A stretch of DNA of 64,000 bases, taken from NCBI GenBank assembly GCA_031213475.1, contig JARUPZ010000026.1, forward strand, positions 3,490,823 to 3,554,822, in the 5' to 3' direction. A program made the position numbers and the translations under genes. Position 1 is the stretch's first letter. The number at the start of each line of letters is the position of its first letter. The stretch is from Nereocystis luetkeana (lineage: Eukaryota; Sar; Phaeophyceae; Laminariales; Laminariaceae). The notes beneath the pieces are model-generated. The model saw nothing but the letters and a program-made list of their open reading frames with translations, did no database searches and had not been told where the DNA came from. Of this stretch, positions 22,050 to 35,000 are shown piece by piece.

Positions 22050-22095
22050 AGTGCCCCGGGGGGCGCTTTAGTTGAACGACGCCCCCGGGGGCACT
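22050..22095. repeat. GC-rich inverted repeat
   Basis: Arms GTGCCCCGGGGGGCG and CGCCCCCGGGGGCAC around a 14-base loop, one mismatch. A related copy of the arm follows at 22109. Function unknown; it can form a strong hairpin. Confidence 0.6.
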
Positions 22096-22930
22096 CTAGC
22101 GTAATGCGCCCCCGGAATCAAGCGCATCAGGCTATATATAAAGGCCCCCTGAACATAAGGCGACCGTAGTCCCACTGTTTCTGCTCCTGGGTCCCTGCTT
22201 TCCGTCCGAAGGTCTGCTGTTACTCGTACTGCAGCGCAGCATTAAATAGTACTCGTACGAGTAAAAACACAACTGCGGAGCTTGATTTGGAAATCGGCAA
22301 AAATCATGCTTCAGGTTGGACGCTACAGCAGCAGTAGTAGGCATTCGAACAAGAGCTCCTCGCATCTCGTAGGCGAGGAAAAACAGAGGCCATCCGCCAA
22401 CCACTACGGCTGTGACTTGGCTGGACTATGAAATTCTACTGTAGTTATTACCACTCTGGGTGTCTTTCAATAAAAGCAACGATTGGTATTGATATTAGTG
22501 TCCACGCGATCCTTATATTTTCTTCCAAGTGGTATGTAGTTGGTTCCCTGCTTGGCGAAGTACTACTATTAGTTATGTAGGTAAGACAACTCAAATTACT
22601 AATGCTTACTGTATTTCATCCTTCAAAAATCGCACTGTGGAGCCGCAATTGCGCCAGGTTCCGATACGAGGACGCAGAACTCCGCGAAGCATTACCGCAC
22701 GCAACTGCTGTACGTGTCTAGCCGACCAAATAAACGAGTGGGTGACTGTTCGTCAGCCACAACCCAGCGCTAACCGCTGTCTTTCAGATTGGAAGCGCTA
22801 GTGCACAAGGGCGCCTCGCATCCTGTCAGCAATCTATCCGCTGTCAATCAACAATCAACGATCGCAATCACATCCCATTTTGCCATCCACCAACCAACAT
22901 GACATGTACTTGACGGGGGGGGGGGGAACC
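22096..22930. other. No gene seen
   Basis: Contains the palindrome TACTCGTACGAGTA at 22250-22263 and a 12-base G tract at 22915. An earlier HDAC exon must lie upstream of 22934, but I could not identify it. Confidence 0.35.
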
Positions 22931-22933
22931 CAG

Positions 22934-23058
22934 GAGCCGGCGGCATCAAAGTGATCTACGACGAAGTTTTTCTGAAGCACCGGCCCCCGCCGGGCCACCC
23001 TCACCCGGAATGCCCCGCAAGGGTCTCGACGGCCAAGACGGAGCTTGACGGCCTTGAG
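22934..23058 (+). CDS. HDAC exon (HPECPAR block)
   Basis: 125 nt, entered two bases before a codon, ending in phase 0 at LDGLE|GTATGG. Contains KVIYDEVFLKHRPPPGHPH and ECPARVSTAKTELDG. The acceptor AACCCAG follows a G tract and has no pyrimidine tract. Confidence 0.85.
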
Positions 23059-26000
23059 GTATGGCGAATCTCTCGCATGCTGCGTCCCCCGACTCGGTGT
23101 TTTTTCGTGTTTCGTTCGGTTTGTTGGCACCATTCTACTAGAAACATTTCGGCAATTTGTTGCCGTATTAAAGGGTCTTCCGTTTTTTCGATCAGACTGG
23201 TACATATATTCCTATATACCTACATACCTGGTTTATCGTATATTCGTACCAGGTATCTTATATCTACGATCAGACTGGTACATATATAGCTATCTATACC
23301 GTGTGCCTCGGGGGGGGGGGGGGTGATTGACGACTTAACACTACTGTACCTGGTAGTACCTCAAGTAATTAATTATTATACGTCACCCACCCCTACCCTC
23401 TACAATTTGTATAACAGATATACCAGGTATACATTACAGAGCTATCGTAATGGTGGCCCGTTTATAGTGCCGGTATCATTAGCGCCAGGCCAACAATACC
23501 GGCACTATTGGTAGCGGCAACCGGCACTATTTGTATCGGCAACCGGCACTATTGGTAGCGGCAACCGGCACTATTTGCAGCGGCAACCGGCACTATTTGT
23601 AGCGGCAACCGGCACTATTTGTAGTGTCAACCGGCGCTATTTGTAGCGACAACCGGCACTATTTGTAGCGCACATTGACTGCCGCACTGGTTAATCCCAC
23701 CCGCGACAAGCGATTTCACAGGCACTCTAGCGGGTAGCCGGACACTGCTCAACCGGCAATATATAGAAGGACCCGTACTTAGGGCAGCATACTTACGTGA
23801 GCGGAATATATAAATATATATATATATATATTATATATATTGTATATACCAGGTATACTACTGTACCTGTGGGGCCGATGGCTCTTTTTTTATGGATTTT
23901 CAACCAATCATGAATGAGATGTCGCTTTCGGTTTCGTTTGCGCTTTTTGTTTTCGCTGCCTACCCTGTACTGACACCTCTGTTCCGGAACATAATCAACC
24001 TTTTTATTTGAATATTCAATCAAAATGGCCCTTACAGTTGGGGACAGGGTGGTATATCATACTCGTAGACTCCTTGTGTCCTTTCGTGTGGGTTGGTTTG
24101 TTTCAATGTCCTTGTCGACCAAGGCAGCACGTTCGATATTCCATTGAGACACACACTTGTTGTTGCTGTTGGTGGTGTTGTTGTTGGCGTTGGTGTTGTT
24201 GTTGTTTTTGTTGTTGTTGTTGTTGTTGTTGGTGTTGGTGGTGTTGGTGTTGGTGGTGTTGGTGTTGGTGTTGTTTTTGTTGGTGGTGTTGGTATTGTTG
24301 CGATATTGGCCCGCGACCGACGAGTGCGCGAGAGGTCGACCCCCTATCTACTGGTACCGCACGCCCTGCGATAAGAGCCAGGGAATATCCTATTCTACTT
24401 TGTCAGACCCACCGTCACCGGAACAAACTCGTTGAATAAACTTCAGCTCCCCGGCCGCCCCGCATTTATTTGTACGGTCTGCTCTGTAGGCGGGGCGAGA
24501 GTTTGTGATCTACTCCCGATCTAGTATGATATGTATGATCTAGATCATGTTGCCCGGTGGAACCCGTACGTTATGCATGATCTGTATAGGACATGTTTTC
24601 TGGGTTGGATCTGTACTTTGCAACATATCCTGCACAACCTGTCGCAACGGCAGCAGAGGAACCACATAGATGATCTAGATCATGATCTATCTGATCTGTC
24701 TCGTCCGTCCGAGGCGTGGTGCATCTACGTTTGACATTATTGCTTTCGCGAGTGGGGTGCCTCCTCCTCCTCCTCCTCCTCCTCCTCCTCCTCCTCCTCC
24801 TCCTCCTCCTCCTCCTCCTCCTCCTCCTCCTCCTCCTCCTCCTGCCGCGAAACCGTTCGAACCGATGAAGAACCGACCTCTCTCGCCTGGCCGTACTCGC
24901 CCACGCCCAACATTGGGGTGATCGCTACTGCTTCGAAAACAACAGGGGGTGGAATGGGCGACCCCTTCCTCCCTTTCCTCCGAGGAGGACAAGGCTACCA
25001 CGACGGCCGCCATCGAAAGGGTGCACAAGCGGGAATATCTGGACGAGGTGAAGCGAATCTGCGCGAAGGGGGGTGGCGCCGCCGATTTTGACACGTGAGT
25101 AAGCCCCCTGCTTCATGGTGCGTGTCACGCTTTTATTTTCTTTTTTTCCTCCATCCTGTTTGTTGTTCTCGAGCTTCTTTTCGCTCTTTCCCTCCTATTA
25201 CGGGGTGCCATACCAGGTAGGTATGAAATAGGACCTACGATACGCACAAAGACCTATATATTTAGATGTTTTTACTAACAATATTTGGTCCTATTTAATA
25301 TTGCCCCCCGTAATAGTCGTACTGGAACTCAGATCCGGGATCGCATAAAAGGCTCTTCTACTCCCGTCCCCGCTACGGTACACGCCTTCCATATTTTTTT
25401 TGTTTCGTCGCGCGACGTGCTCTTTCGGCACTGTTCTTCCCTCGTCCACTCGAGTCCACCAAGTGTGCCCAATCCAAAGTACGGTTCAATATGAGCTCTC
25501 GACAGCTGGTGCCATTTGAAAACCGAAAGGCTCGATGCGGAGAATCGGACCCGTGGCTACCAACGCTATTGCGGGGTGCCCTGACAAAATAGGACCTACG
25601 GTACACACAAAAAGCCTATTTATTTATAAATATTTTTTCCAACATATATTTGATTCTGTTGGTCTTACTCTGTCTCAGTCTGTGACCACAGAATCAGTAT
25701 CTCTCTAGGATAGGGAATCAGGACGGGCACTGGGTGTGCTGATAAAGCTGGGTAGAAAGGACGATTTAGTGTAAAGGAGAAAACATTTACTATGGTCCCC
25801 CGAAGTAGTAGAATTGGACGTTATCCACTCGACCACAGCTGGATGAGCCGGTACAGCAAGGCCTGAGGCCCTCGGTTTATCCAGAAGCGCCCCCCATGCT
25901 ACGCTTGGCGGGGGGAAGGGTTCATTCCGTGAAATGCACGACGCCATCCTAGGCTGCCGGGTAGTATTTTGTTTTTGTCCTCGGAGGAAAAAATTATGAT

Positions 26001-29000
26001 TCAGCCATCGCCTGGGCTAGGAAAGGCGCATGAAAAACGAAGGGAGGTGTTTCCAAGGCTGTAGTGGTTGTTTTTATTTTTACTTTGGACAGAGTGAGTT
26101 GGAGTTGGAGTTGTCGTGATGAGTGTACTGCAGGGCGGTCCTGCCGGGCACTGGGCTGTGCTGCGTTTCAACGTTTTTTTGGTCGTTTTTGTTCTGGAGG
26201 CCGCCGGGTGCCCGGTGTTAGGGGTGTCTTAAGTAGGCTAGTGTTGCGCTGTAGGGCAGCTGTATGATGCTGCCGCGTTTATCTTTGCTGGCATTCCCCG
26301 CGGAACGAAAACGGGGGCTTACACAATGTGATCTCGAACATCAAGCGCATGTCGGCGCGAACTGATGCCGCGGACTGGGAACGGAGAACTTCTTCCGCAC
26401 ACCGCTTGCTTAAACATTTACCCATACCATGCATTAGCGAGTGCTTATCTAGACTGCTCGAGGTCACGAGGACGCTCTATTCTCGGTCTGTCTCAGCGAG
26501 TAGTCACCTAGGTCGACTGGTGGTGGTGTGTTGGTTGATTGGTCGATCGGTCTGTTGACGGGGGGAGGGTTCCTGCTGCACGATTCGTTTTTTTATGCTA
26601 CCGACTAGAGCTGATTTCCCAACACGTGGCATGGAACCGAGAGGTCCGGCGTCGAGTTTGGATAAGAACAACGCAACAAGGCGCGAGACCCTCTCGTACG
26701 AGAGCCCCTCCTCCTTCACCGCGGACGTTTTGTTGCAAGAGAAACAAGTGAGAGATGGTGTCTGGGTGTTGTAATATATTGGAAAGGGCGGTGTACTTTT
26801 TCAATATTGAACCGCTGTTAATAGCGCAGAGAGGGAGGCCTCGATGTCTTTGTTTCTCGAGAAACGAAAATCCACTTTTTTTTTTTCTTCCCCTTCCTAC
26901 CCGAACCTCTAGTCGACAACGGCGACCTCAAGGGGCGCGTGCTACGGTAGGGTTTGCCTTATAGGGGCAGCGTCTAATTTTTCTGAGGCTTCTTGCTTGA
27001 GCAGCTCTCTATACTATTAGCAAGTAAAAATGAAGGATTAACTCTTGAGAACTGCGCTGCACTCTCGCCTTGGATAGGACAAACTTACGGAAAAATTGCT
27101 TGGAGTTAGAGTGAGATTCACCTGTTTCCGCGCAGTGAAGTACTGGAATTGTTGACCTCGGCCTATCTATCGTAGGAATGTTTTTTTTTTTTTTGTGAAA
27201 CAAAACGGGGATCGACGATGTCGGAGGATGCTTCGCATGATTTCGTACCGCGCTTGCGGCGCCGTCACCCCCCCCACCCCCCCCCCCCCCATTTTATATA
27301 GGTTGGGTTGGTGTCGATTGGCAACGACACTGTAAAACATGCCGCTCGCTACGTGAGCTAGACAACCAGCGTGCCGTTTTTTTATGTTTTTTTTTGGCGG
27401 CCGGCCACAGCTGGTTGTCGAGTTAGATCATTTGTGCGAGGTAAAGAACCTTTACTCCGCACAAGGGAATTGATCATATCACGTAGTTTTCAAGGTAAGG
27501 CACTCAAGAGGCGGTTACATAGTACTCCCATTGCTGTCTCTGGAAATGCCTACTCCGGAAATTAAATCAACTCATTGAAGCTGTCATCCATATGCAAGTC
27601 CGCCTCGCAAGCGGTTCTTAGTAGGATGCAGCTCACCCTTCATGCGACTTGCCAGACACCTCACGTTTCGCTTCGCGCTTGTGGTGCAAGCAATGCTTGC
27701 CTGGTCGGTGAAAACCCGACATGCTCCGTCCCGGCATTGTAGGGATGCGAGGGTCTATGGTCATACGACTACGGCCATGCATGAGATCGAGTACATCTCT
27801 CCTATCGAGTACACCCCCCCGCCCCCCCCCCCCTCCCCCCCCCCCGAGTGCAGTAACGCGTACACGTCACCATCCGACCCAAGAAAAAGAGGGGTCTGGT
27901 CTAGGAAGACCCCGACCCCGCCCCTGCCAAGGTCGCGTACGCACGTGGTCCCTTTTTGGTTTAACGCAGTTCGCGTGTGCTCGTGCTTTGGGTTTATCGT
28001 GGCGGGAGCGCGAGCCGGACCGTTACACGCTTGTTTCCACTGTGCCGGGCAACACCTGTATTTCGTCGTGCTCGTACATATCGAGGGAGTTCCAAGCAGG
28101 CATTGAGCAGTCGAGGTGCGGTAGAGCACTGCATCGTCAGCAGTGTGTGTTGTGTGTGTATGTGTGTGTTTTTCCAAATATTACGGGGGGCCATAGTTAA
28201 TAGGACCTATGTAATACATGAAAACCTATATATTTAAACATTTTACTGACAACATTTGGTCCTATTAACTATGGTCCCCCGTAATAGTAATTTTGGTGCG
28301 ACGCGTGGGCATGACAAACAAAGTAAAACAGCTGGACGTTTTCCCCGCGCAATGGCTGTGGCTCCGTTCGCGCGAGTCGGGATTGTTTTTTTTTCCGAGC
28401 AGTTTTTTTTCTTTCTAGCCGCAAGCTCACGGCGACCGCATTCATTCCGCCGCGACCATCCCCAACACGCCCGCTGATCGATACCTGGTAGGCATTAGTG
28501 AGAGGGCTTTGCAGGATTATGTTTGGCAGCTCAGCCGCGTCGTTTTTTTTTTTTTTGCGTGTTAATAGACGAACCTTGCTGTTTTACGTCGAAACGAGGC
28601 TGACTTCCGAGGGAGCCAAAAAGTCAACCCACCCACGCGTGTGCCTCCCTTTTTTTGCCCCCGCCGATCTCGTTTGTTCCCGCTGCGCTCTGTTTGAACT
28701 GCCCGCACTCGCTCCTTTCTGCGAATTGCTTTATAACCGGCCGGCTGGTCCCCCTGCGCGTGGCTGCCCGGGCTGGTGTCTCTTTTGGCTGTATACAATT
28801 AACGGTGCGCGGGAATGCGCGGAGAAGATACATATGTCCGGACACTTTCGAGGTGGGCCCGCGTCGAGAAAAGCGTGTGTGTGTTTTCAAATCGTGTATG
28901 TGGAAAGTGTAGTGAGCTTGTTTTATTTAACTTTTCAAGAACCAATCCGCCGGAGAATACGTGCAAAAAAAAACAAAACATAAATGGTCACTGGTGTACT

Positions 29001-32000
29001 CGACAGGAGAGATGTACTCGATCTCATGCATGGCCGTAGTCGTATGACCGTAGACCCTCGCATCCCTGCAATGCCGGGACGGGGGGGGGGGGTGGTAATA
29101 CTGGGAGTTCCAAGGCTGTTTTCTGCAGGGTACGTATGTAACCGTAGGCGGGGTATTTTCCCGCGCGTTTCCCTACAGATAAACTTATGTGATATCTGTG
29201 CGACATACACATACCGCACACGGAACTTCGGTAAGTGCCCTTACGACATTCATACGCATACCCGAAGCTTCCTGCAAGTTCTGTGCGCTCGAGCCACGAC
29301 ACCCGGAGGGTACGGTTACAACGTTTTCGTACGCTCAGTGTTTTTTTTTTTTTTTTCGGGCGAGGTTTGTATGTCCATGCCACAAACAGTCGGGAACATC
29401 TGCGAGTTCTTGCATGTTGGAAATGTAAAAGAGAAGCAAACATATGATTAGCGGGGGCCACCCCGCTTTGGGTGGGCGTGGGTGGCTATTGCGTTTGATG
29501 TCCGCTATTTTTGGGCCGCGAATGGGCTGCACTCGTTCGCGGCTATCAGCCACTCGGTACGGACCTGTGACGAACGTTTGGTCTTGTACCCCTTAATTTT
29601 CCCATATTTTTTCGCGCAATTTGTATTTATCTTCCGATTTTCCTATTTTTTTCCCCCCCCCCAAATAGGTAAAAATTTAAGCTTCCCTGATTTTTTTGCT
29701 TGTGGAGACTTGCTCAAATGATGACAGAACGCCTCCGTCCGTGTCTTTGACACATATTGTCCAAACGTTTTCCAAAGTTTTTGGATTTTTTTTTTTTTTT
29801 TTAAATCTCTCCGATCAGAATGAGCCTTAGTCCAAACGTTGATGAGTCCAGAGGTTGCTCGTTTCTCGGGACAGAGTGGTACGGAGCTACCAGTAAGTTC
29901 CCGACAAAGTGTTTTTTTTTTTTTTTCTTCTTGTGTTTATTATCAACCGCGCCAGCCATGCGCAAAAAATGCAGAAGCCCGCGCGCAAATTTCCGCACGC
30001 AGCTGCAACTGCAATCCCTAATACCAGGGTAGCCAACTACTTCCGAGTAGTAACTTGTGGTCGATGGAGAGGCAGGCGAAGGAGAGGCAAGCGAACGCTA
30101 CCGGCAAGAACTTATCTGAAGCACGCGTTTCCAGGCGCAGCGCCTTTCCGCGTTTCTCAACCCTCCCTCTACCCGTTGCTGTTTGTTGCTCCGCCTTTCC
30201 TTTGCCCCTACGGCAAGTTTTTTTTTTTTTTTTTTTGTGTTGCCGCCTTGGTTCGCTTGAAAACTCCCTACGCGTTGTCCTTTGCGCTACAAACTTTTCC
30301 TGCCGCCCCTGGCAGGTTTGCGTGGCGGCGTCTTCGGCTTGGATGGACGCGGCTGAGTCGGCTCTCAATGGCTCGCCTGCCTTCGCGCTCGCACGCCCTC
30401 CCGGGCACCACGCGACCGCCGGGGTCGGCATGGGTAAGAAAAAGAGACGAAATACGCCTGCTACGATAGAGGTAGCATATTCTCCCCGCTAGACTATTTT
30501 TTGAATGACAGGGTTCCTTAACCCCTTTTTAAGAACCGCAGTCCCGTTTTGGGGACAAATCACTCAAGTTTCAAGTAGTTTGTCCCCAAAACGGGACTGC
30601 GGTTCTAAAAGGGTTAACCCACACTATTACGGGGGACCATAGTAAACACCTGGTAGGACCAGACATGGTTAGCAAAAACAGGTAAATACGTAGGCTTTTG
30701 TGTGTACCGTAGGTCCTATTAACCATGGTCCCCCGTATTAATGGACAGGCCAATCTTGTTTCGAAAAATGAGGTATCTCTTTACTTGGGGCCAGTTCAAT
30801 TTACTTTTCGCTGAATGAGTCGTGGGGTGAGGTATGGAGCTCCCGAAGGTCGAGTGAGGAGCCTCAGAAACATTAGGGCGAATCTCTATCGTAGAACGCT
30901 TCGAAACGGCTGTGTCGCTCTCGTGCTATTACGGAGGAACACAGTGAATCAATCGGGCCTACGGTACACACACACAAAAGACCTACTTCGAAGTATATAT
31001 TTACCTATTTTTACGATTCATAACAATATTCGGTCCTACGGCGCGCGAGGGCGCAGCAAGACTACCTATTTTTACTAACAATATTTTGTCCTGCGGCATG
31101 GGGGCGCAGCAAAGACTTCGTCTGTGCCGACTACCTGGGCGCCCACGCATATCGTTTCTCGTTGCGCTCGCTATCTCCGGTGGGCCTCTTCGGGCTAATG
31201 GTTGGGGCGGCAAAGCAAGCATGACACTCTTCCTCTTGAAAAACAGCCTCAAGCCGAGGGATCATCCCTTCTTTCTATCCTTTCTCCTACTTCTATTTTG
31301 TGCCTATTACGGGGGGCCATAGTTAACAGGACCAAATATTGTTAGTAAAAATGGTTAAACATATAGGTTTTTGTGTATACCATAGGTCCTGTTAACTATG
31401 GTCCCCCGTAAGACCAACTCTTCTTCTCTGCGGACATCGTCTCTTCTTGGTTTGGTCCTAAAAAATCCTTCCATATTTTTCTCGATTACGACGTGCCACC
31501 GCAGCGCCCCGTCCGATGCAACAACGCTTTTGCTCCGCAATTTTTCCGCACGCATCTATATAGCAGCAATGCCCACTGATAGCCAACTAGTCAGTACAGG
31601 AGCCGGCGACTGATAGCCAGGCAACTCACTACCCTGCTGGAAGGAGCCCGACTTTATTCCCGGCGTCCACTTGTCGCCGAGGAGAAGCGTGGTGCAAGGT
31701 GCAACAGCTTGGGCCGTCGTTGGTTTAAGCCTGCCTGCTCCCCCCCCCCCCCCCCCTCCCCTGTCCTCAAGGTTGTTAGGAGGATGCAGCCCACCCTTCA
31801 TGCGACTCGCTCAACAACTCACGGCGCTTGGCGCTTGGTTCAAGCAATATCTGCCTGGTCGGTGAAAACCCGACGTGCCCCATCCCGGCATTGTAGGGAT
31901 GCAAGGGTCTATGGTCATACGACCACGGCCACGTATGATAATGAGTACCCGCCCCCCCCCCGTTTTCCCTGTCCTCACGCTCATACGACTACGGCAATGC

Positions 32001-35000
32001 ATAACATGAGTGCCCCCCCCCCCCCGCCCCCCCCGCCGGGACCTCATCGAGCACCCCCCCGACCCGTCCTCACGTACGCCCGCGGATGTGGAAGGCTTTT
32101 GCCTGGTGTGCTTTGCAGCTGTGGCGGCCTCCCACGCCTTGGAAACCCTAGGCTGTCGCCGTGTCGCGATGCTGGATTTCGACGTCCATCACGGGAATGG
32201 GGTGGCGGCGCTCGTGAAGGGAGACGGACGGGTGCGTCAAAAGTTTGAATCGACGCTCTTGCACTCGCGACAGCAGTTTCAGAATCTTCCTGTTGTCGCC
32301 ACGTACGTGAGGTCCGCGGCTCGCTGTGTGCTGTCAGAGTCGAGCGTACGCTCTTTCTTAACCCTTTTAGAACCGCAGTCCTGTTTTGGGGACAAACCAC
32401 TCAATTTTCCAGCAGTTTGCCCCCAAAACGGGACTGCGGTTCTGTATGTAAGGATTAGGAGTGGCGTTCCTCGCTGGCCTTGCAAAATGCTTGTAGTACG
32501 TGCTGTAGCTCTAAATTTGTTTTTGAAAAAATAAACAATCTCAAGCCCGAAGTTCTTAACTCCTGGTTCCCGATTATTTATCTTTTCCCCATCCCGACAT
32601 TTGTCGCCTACTATTAAAAGTGTAGCGCTGTCTTCTTGCACCCAGCACTCGTAGCGCCAAGGGGACGCAACCTACCCGTGGCCAAGACGGGAGAGGGCCT
32701 TCTGTGTTTTGTTTCGATCCGTGCATTTATATATATCTGGTCCGGGGGAGAAAAGCATTCCCCACACCTCGGATAACTCGTCAATTCCTTCCTCCATGAT
32801 CTGTGTGATCTGTGTGATCTTTTTGATCTTCATGATCTGTATGATCTGCCTTTCTCCATGATCTGTGTGATCTGTTTGATCTGTTTGATCTTCATGATCT
32901 CTGTGATCTGTATGATCTAGCTCGTTTTGCCCGGTGGGAGCCGTACAGTCTGCGCGATCTGAATCAAGCTTTCCCAGCTTGGGTGTGTACTGCTACAAGG
33001 GACCATAGTAAATAGGACCTATGGTACACACTAAAACCTATATATTCACAATTTTTTACGAACAATATTTGGTCCTATTAATTATGGCCCCCCGTAATAC
33101 ACAGACCCTCGCACAGTCTGTGACAACGGCGGGTTAGGGACTACAGTAGATGCACTGCTGTGCGTGATTTTTGACGTTTCAAAAGACGTTTATGGTGTGC
33201 CCACATCTCCGAATAGGAACTCCGAAATGTGGGAGGCCCCAGTTCAATTATTACGGGGGACCATATTAAATAGGACCTACGGTAAACACAAAAACCAATA
33301 TATATAATGCTATTTTTACTATTACGGGGGGGCCATAGTTAGCAGGACCAAATATTGTTAGCAAAAATGGTTAAACATTTAGTTTTTTATGTGTACCATA
33401 GGTCCTGTTAACTATGGTCCCCCGTGATGGTGATTTTTTTTTTCTTCTTGTTTGTTTTCATCCTCCGGTGGAGTGGTAAAACACGAAGCTTTAAGCTCAC
33501 CACGCTTACACGTTAAGATTTCGTGTCGGTGGTGTGTCAATTCAACCCGCAGCTGTCACTTACCACTGGCGCGTGGGCACATTGACCCTTCGTCCGCTGG
33601 GGAGACGACGACCATCACACCACACGTGGGTGTAACCTGTAACCGGCAGTTTTGGCGGGGTCGCCGGGCTCTGGGCTTGGCGTACACACACGGGGGGAAG
33701 GTCTACTCGATATCATCCATGGCCGCAGTCGTATGACCAAACACTGGGGGGGGGGAAGGGTGTAAAGTAGTGTTGGTTTGCATAACGCCACACCGCAATC
33801 CGTCTCTAAGGAGGGGGTTGCCACTCTGTACGTTAATATAGCACACGCTTGGTTTAATATTAAGACCAGGTAGGATAGTAACAGACGGTATTTGTATTTT
33901 GGAACCTACTGGCACTCCCGTAGCTGCGTAGACCATGTGTACACATTGGGCGAGATGATCCAAGGAGCGAAAGACGCGGGACTACCGACGTACTGTTTAT
34001 TTCTAGATTTGCAGAAGGCCTACGATTTTAAGTATGGAGAAATGGATTGTGGAAGAAACTGTGAGAAGTAAGGAGCGGAGGAAAGATGTGGAGACTAATG
34101 AAAAAATATACCTGGTATGACGGGACGTGCGAGAAGCGCTGTGATGTTGGACGGGGAAGTATCGAAGTGTGTTGATAAGTTACAAGGAGTTGCACAGATA
34201 TGTACGTTATCACGTAATCTATTCAAGATGTACATGTACGAAGTATATATTGACGACCTAATACTAGCGGCAAAGTAGGGAGTCACGGTGTCGGGATGGA
34301 TGTTTGGGGATGATTTCGTGGGGATATCAGAAACACCCGAAGGGTTACAGAAACAAAATAGAGAAGGCGCTAGAACACACTAGGACATGGGGAGTGCGGG
34401 CGACCGCCAAGAAGTGCGCAGTAGTTGTATGTTACGACGATAAGCTGAGCCCGTTATATTGCAGTTGACAGTGGGGGAGGCGTTCTGGCACGATAGAGAT
34501 TCACCCCAAAAAATTCTGAGGCTCCTCACTTATGGAGCTCCATGCCTCACCCGAAAACTGACGTCAGCAAGAATCAAAATTGCATCGCGGCGAATAATTC
34601 CATGGCCCGAGTATACAAAACATTTTTTTTCCCGAAGATCAAGATTGACATTCCGACGATTTTGGGGTTCAAGGAACCCCCGTCTTTCAGAAACAAAATA
34701 GCGGAAATGTGCTGCCTCTATCGTAGAACGGGTCGGGGGAGAAGGTGGATTACCGTTCGTAGACCTGTATACTTGAAGTATGTGCCTCGGCGCGAACATG
34801 CCACCATACTGTTCTTGGTTTACACGCATAGCGAGAGTAATGGGGAAGGGTAAATCACGCGTAGGCAAGATGGATGCCATCCTGTTAGTAGGAGACTCGC
34901 TCCTTGACACAAGGATTGAGATATGTATCCTGGTGAGCGTGACTGCACCAAAGCTAGAATATGCGGGAGAAGCACGGGGAGGGAACGCGAATTTTGTCAA

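Noticed and set aside
23498-23673. CRISPR-like array of 22-bp repeats
   Set aside because: Units are head to tail with no spacers, and the window is eukaryotic.
24687-25094. A 135-codon minus-strand frame with a long glycine run
   Set aside because: It is the reverse of the (CCT)n tract and an HDAC exon read on the wrong strand.
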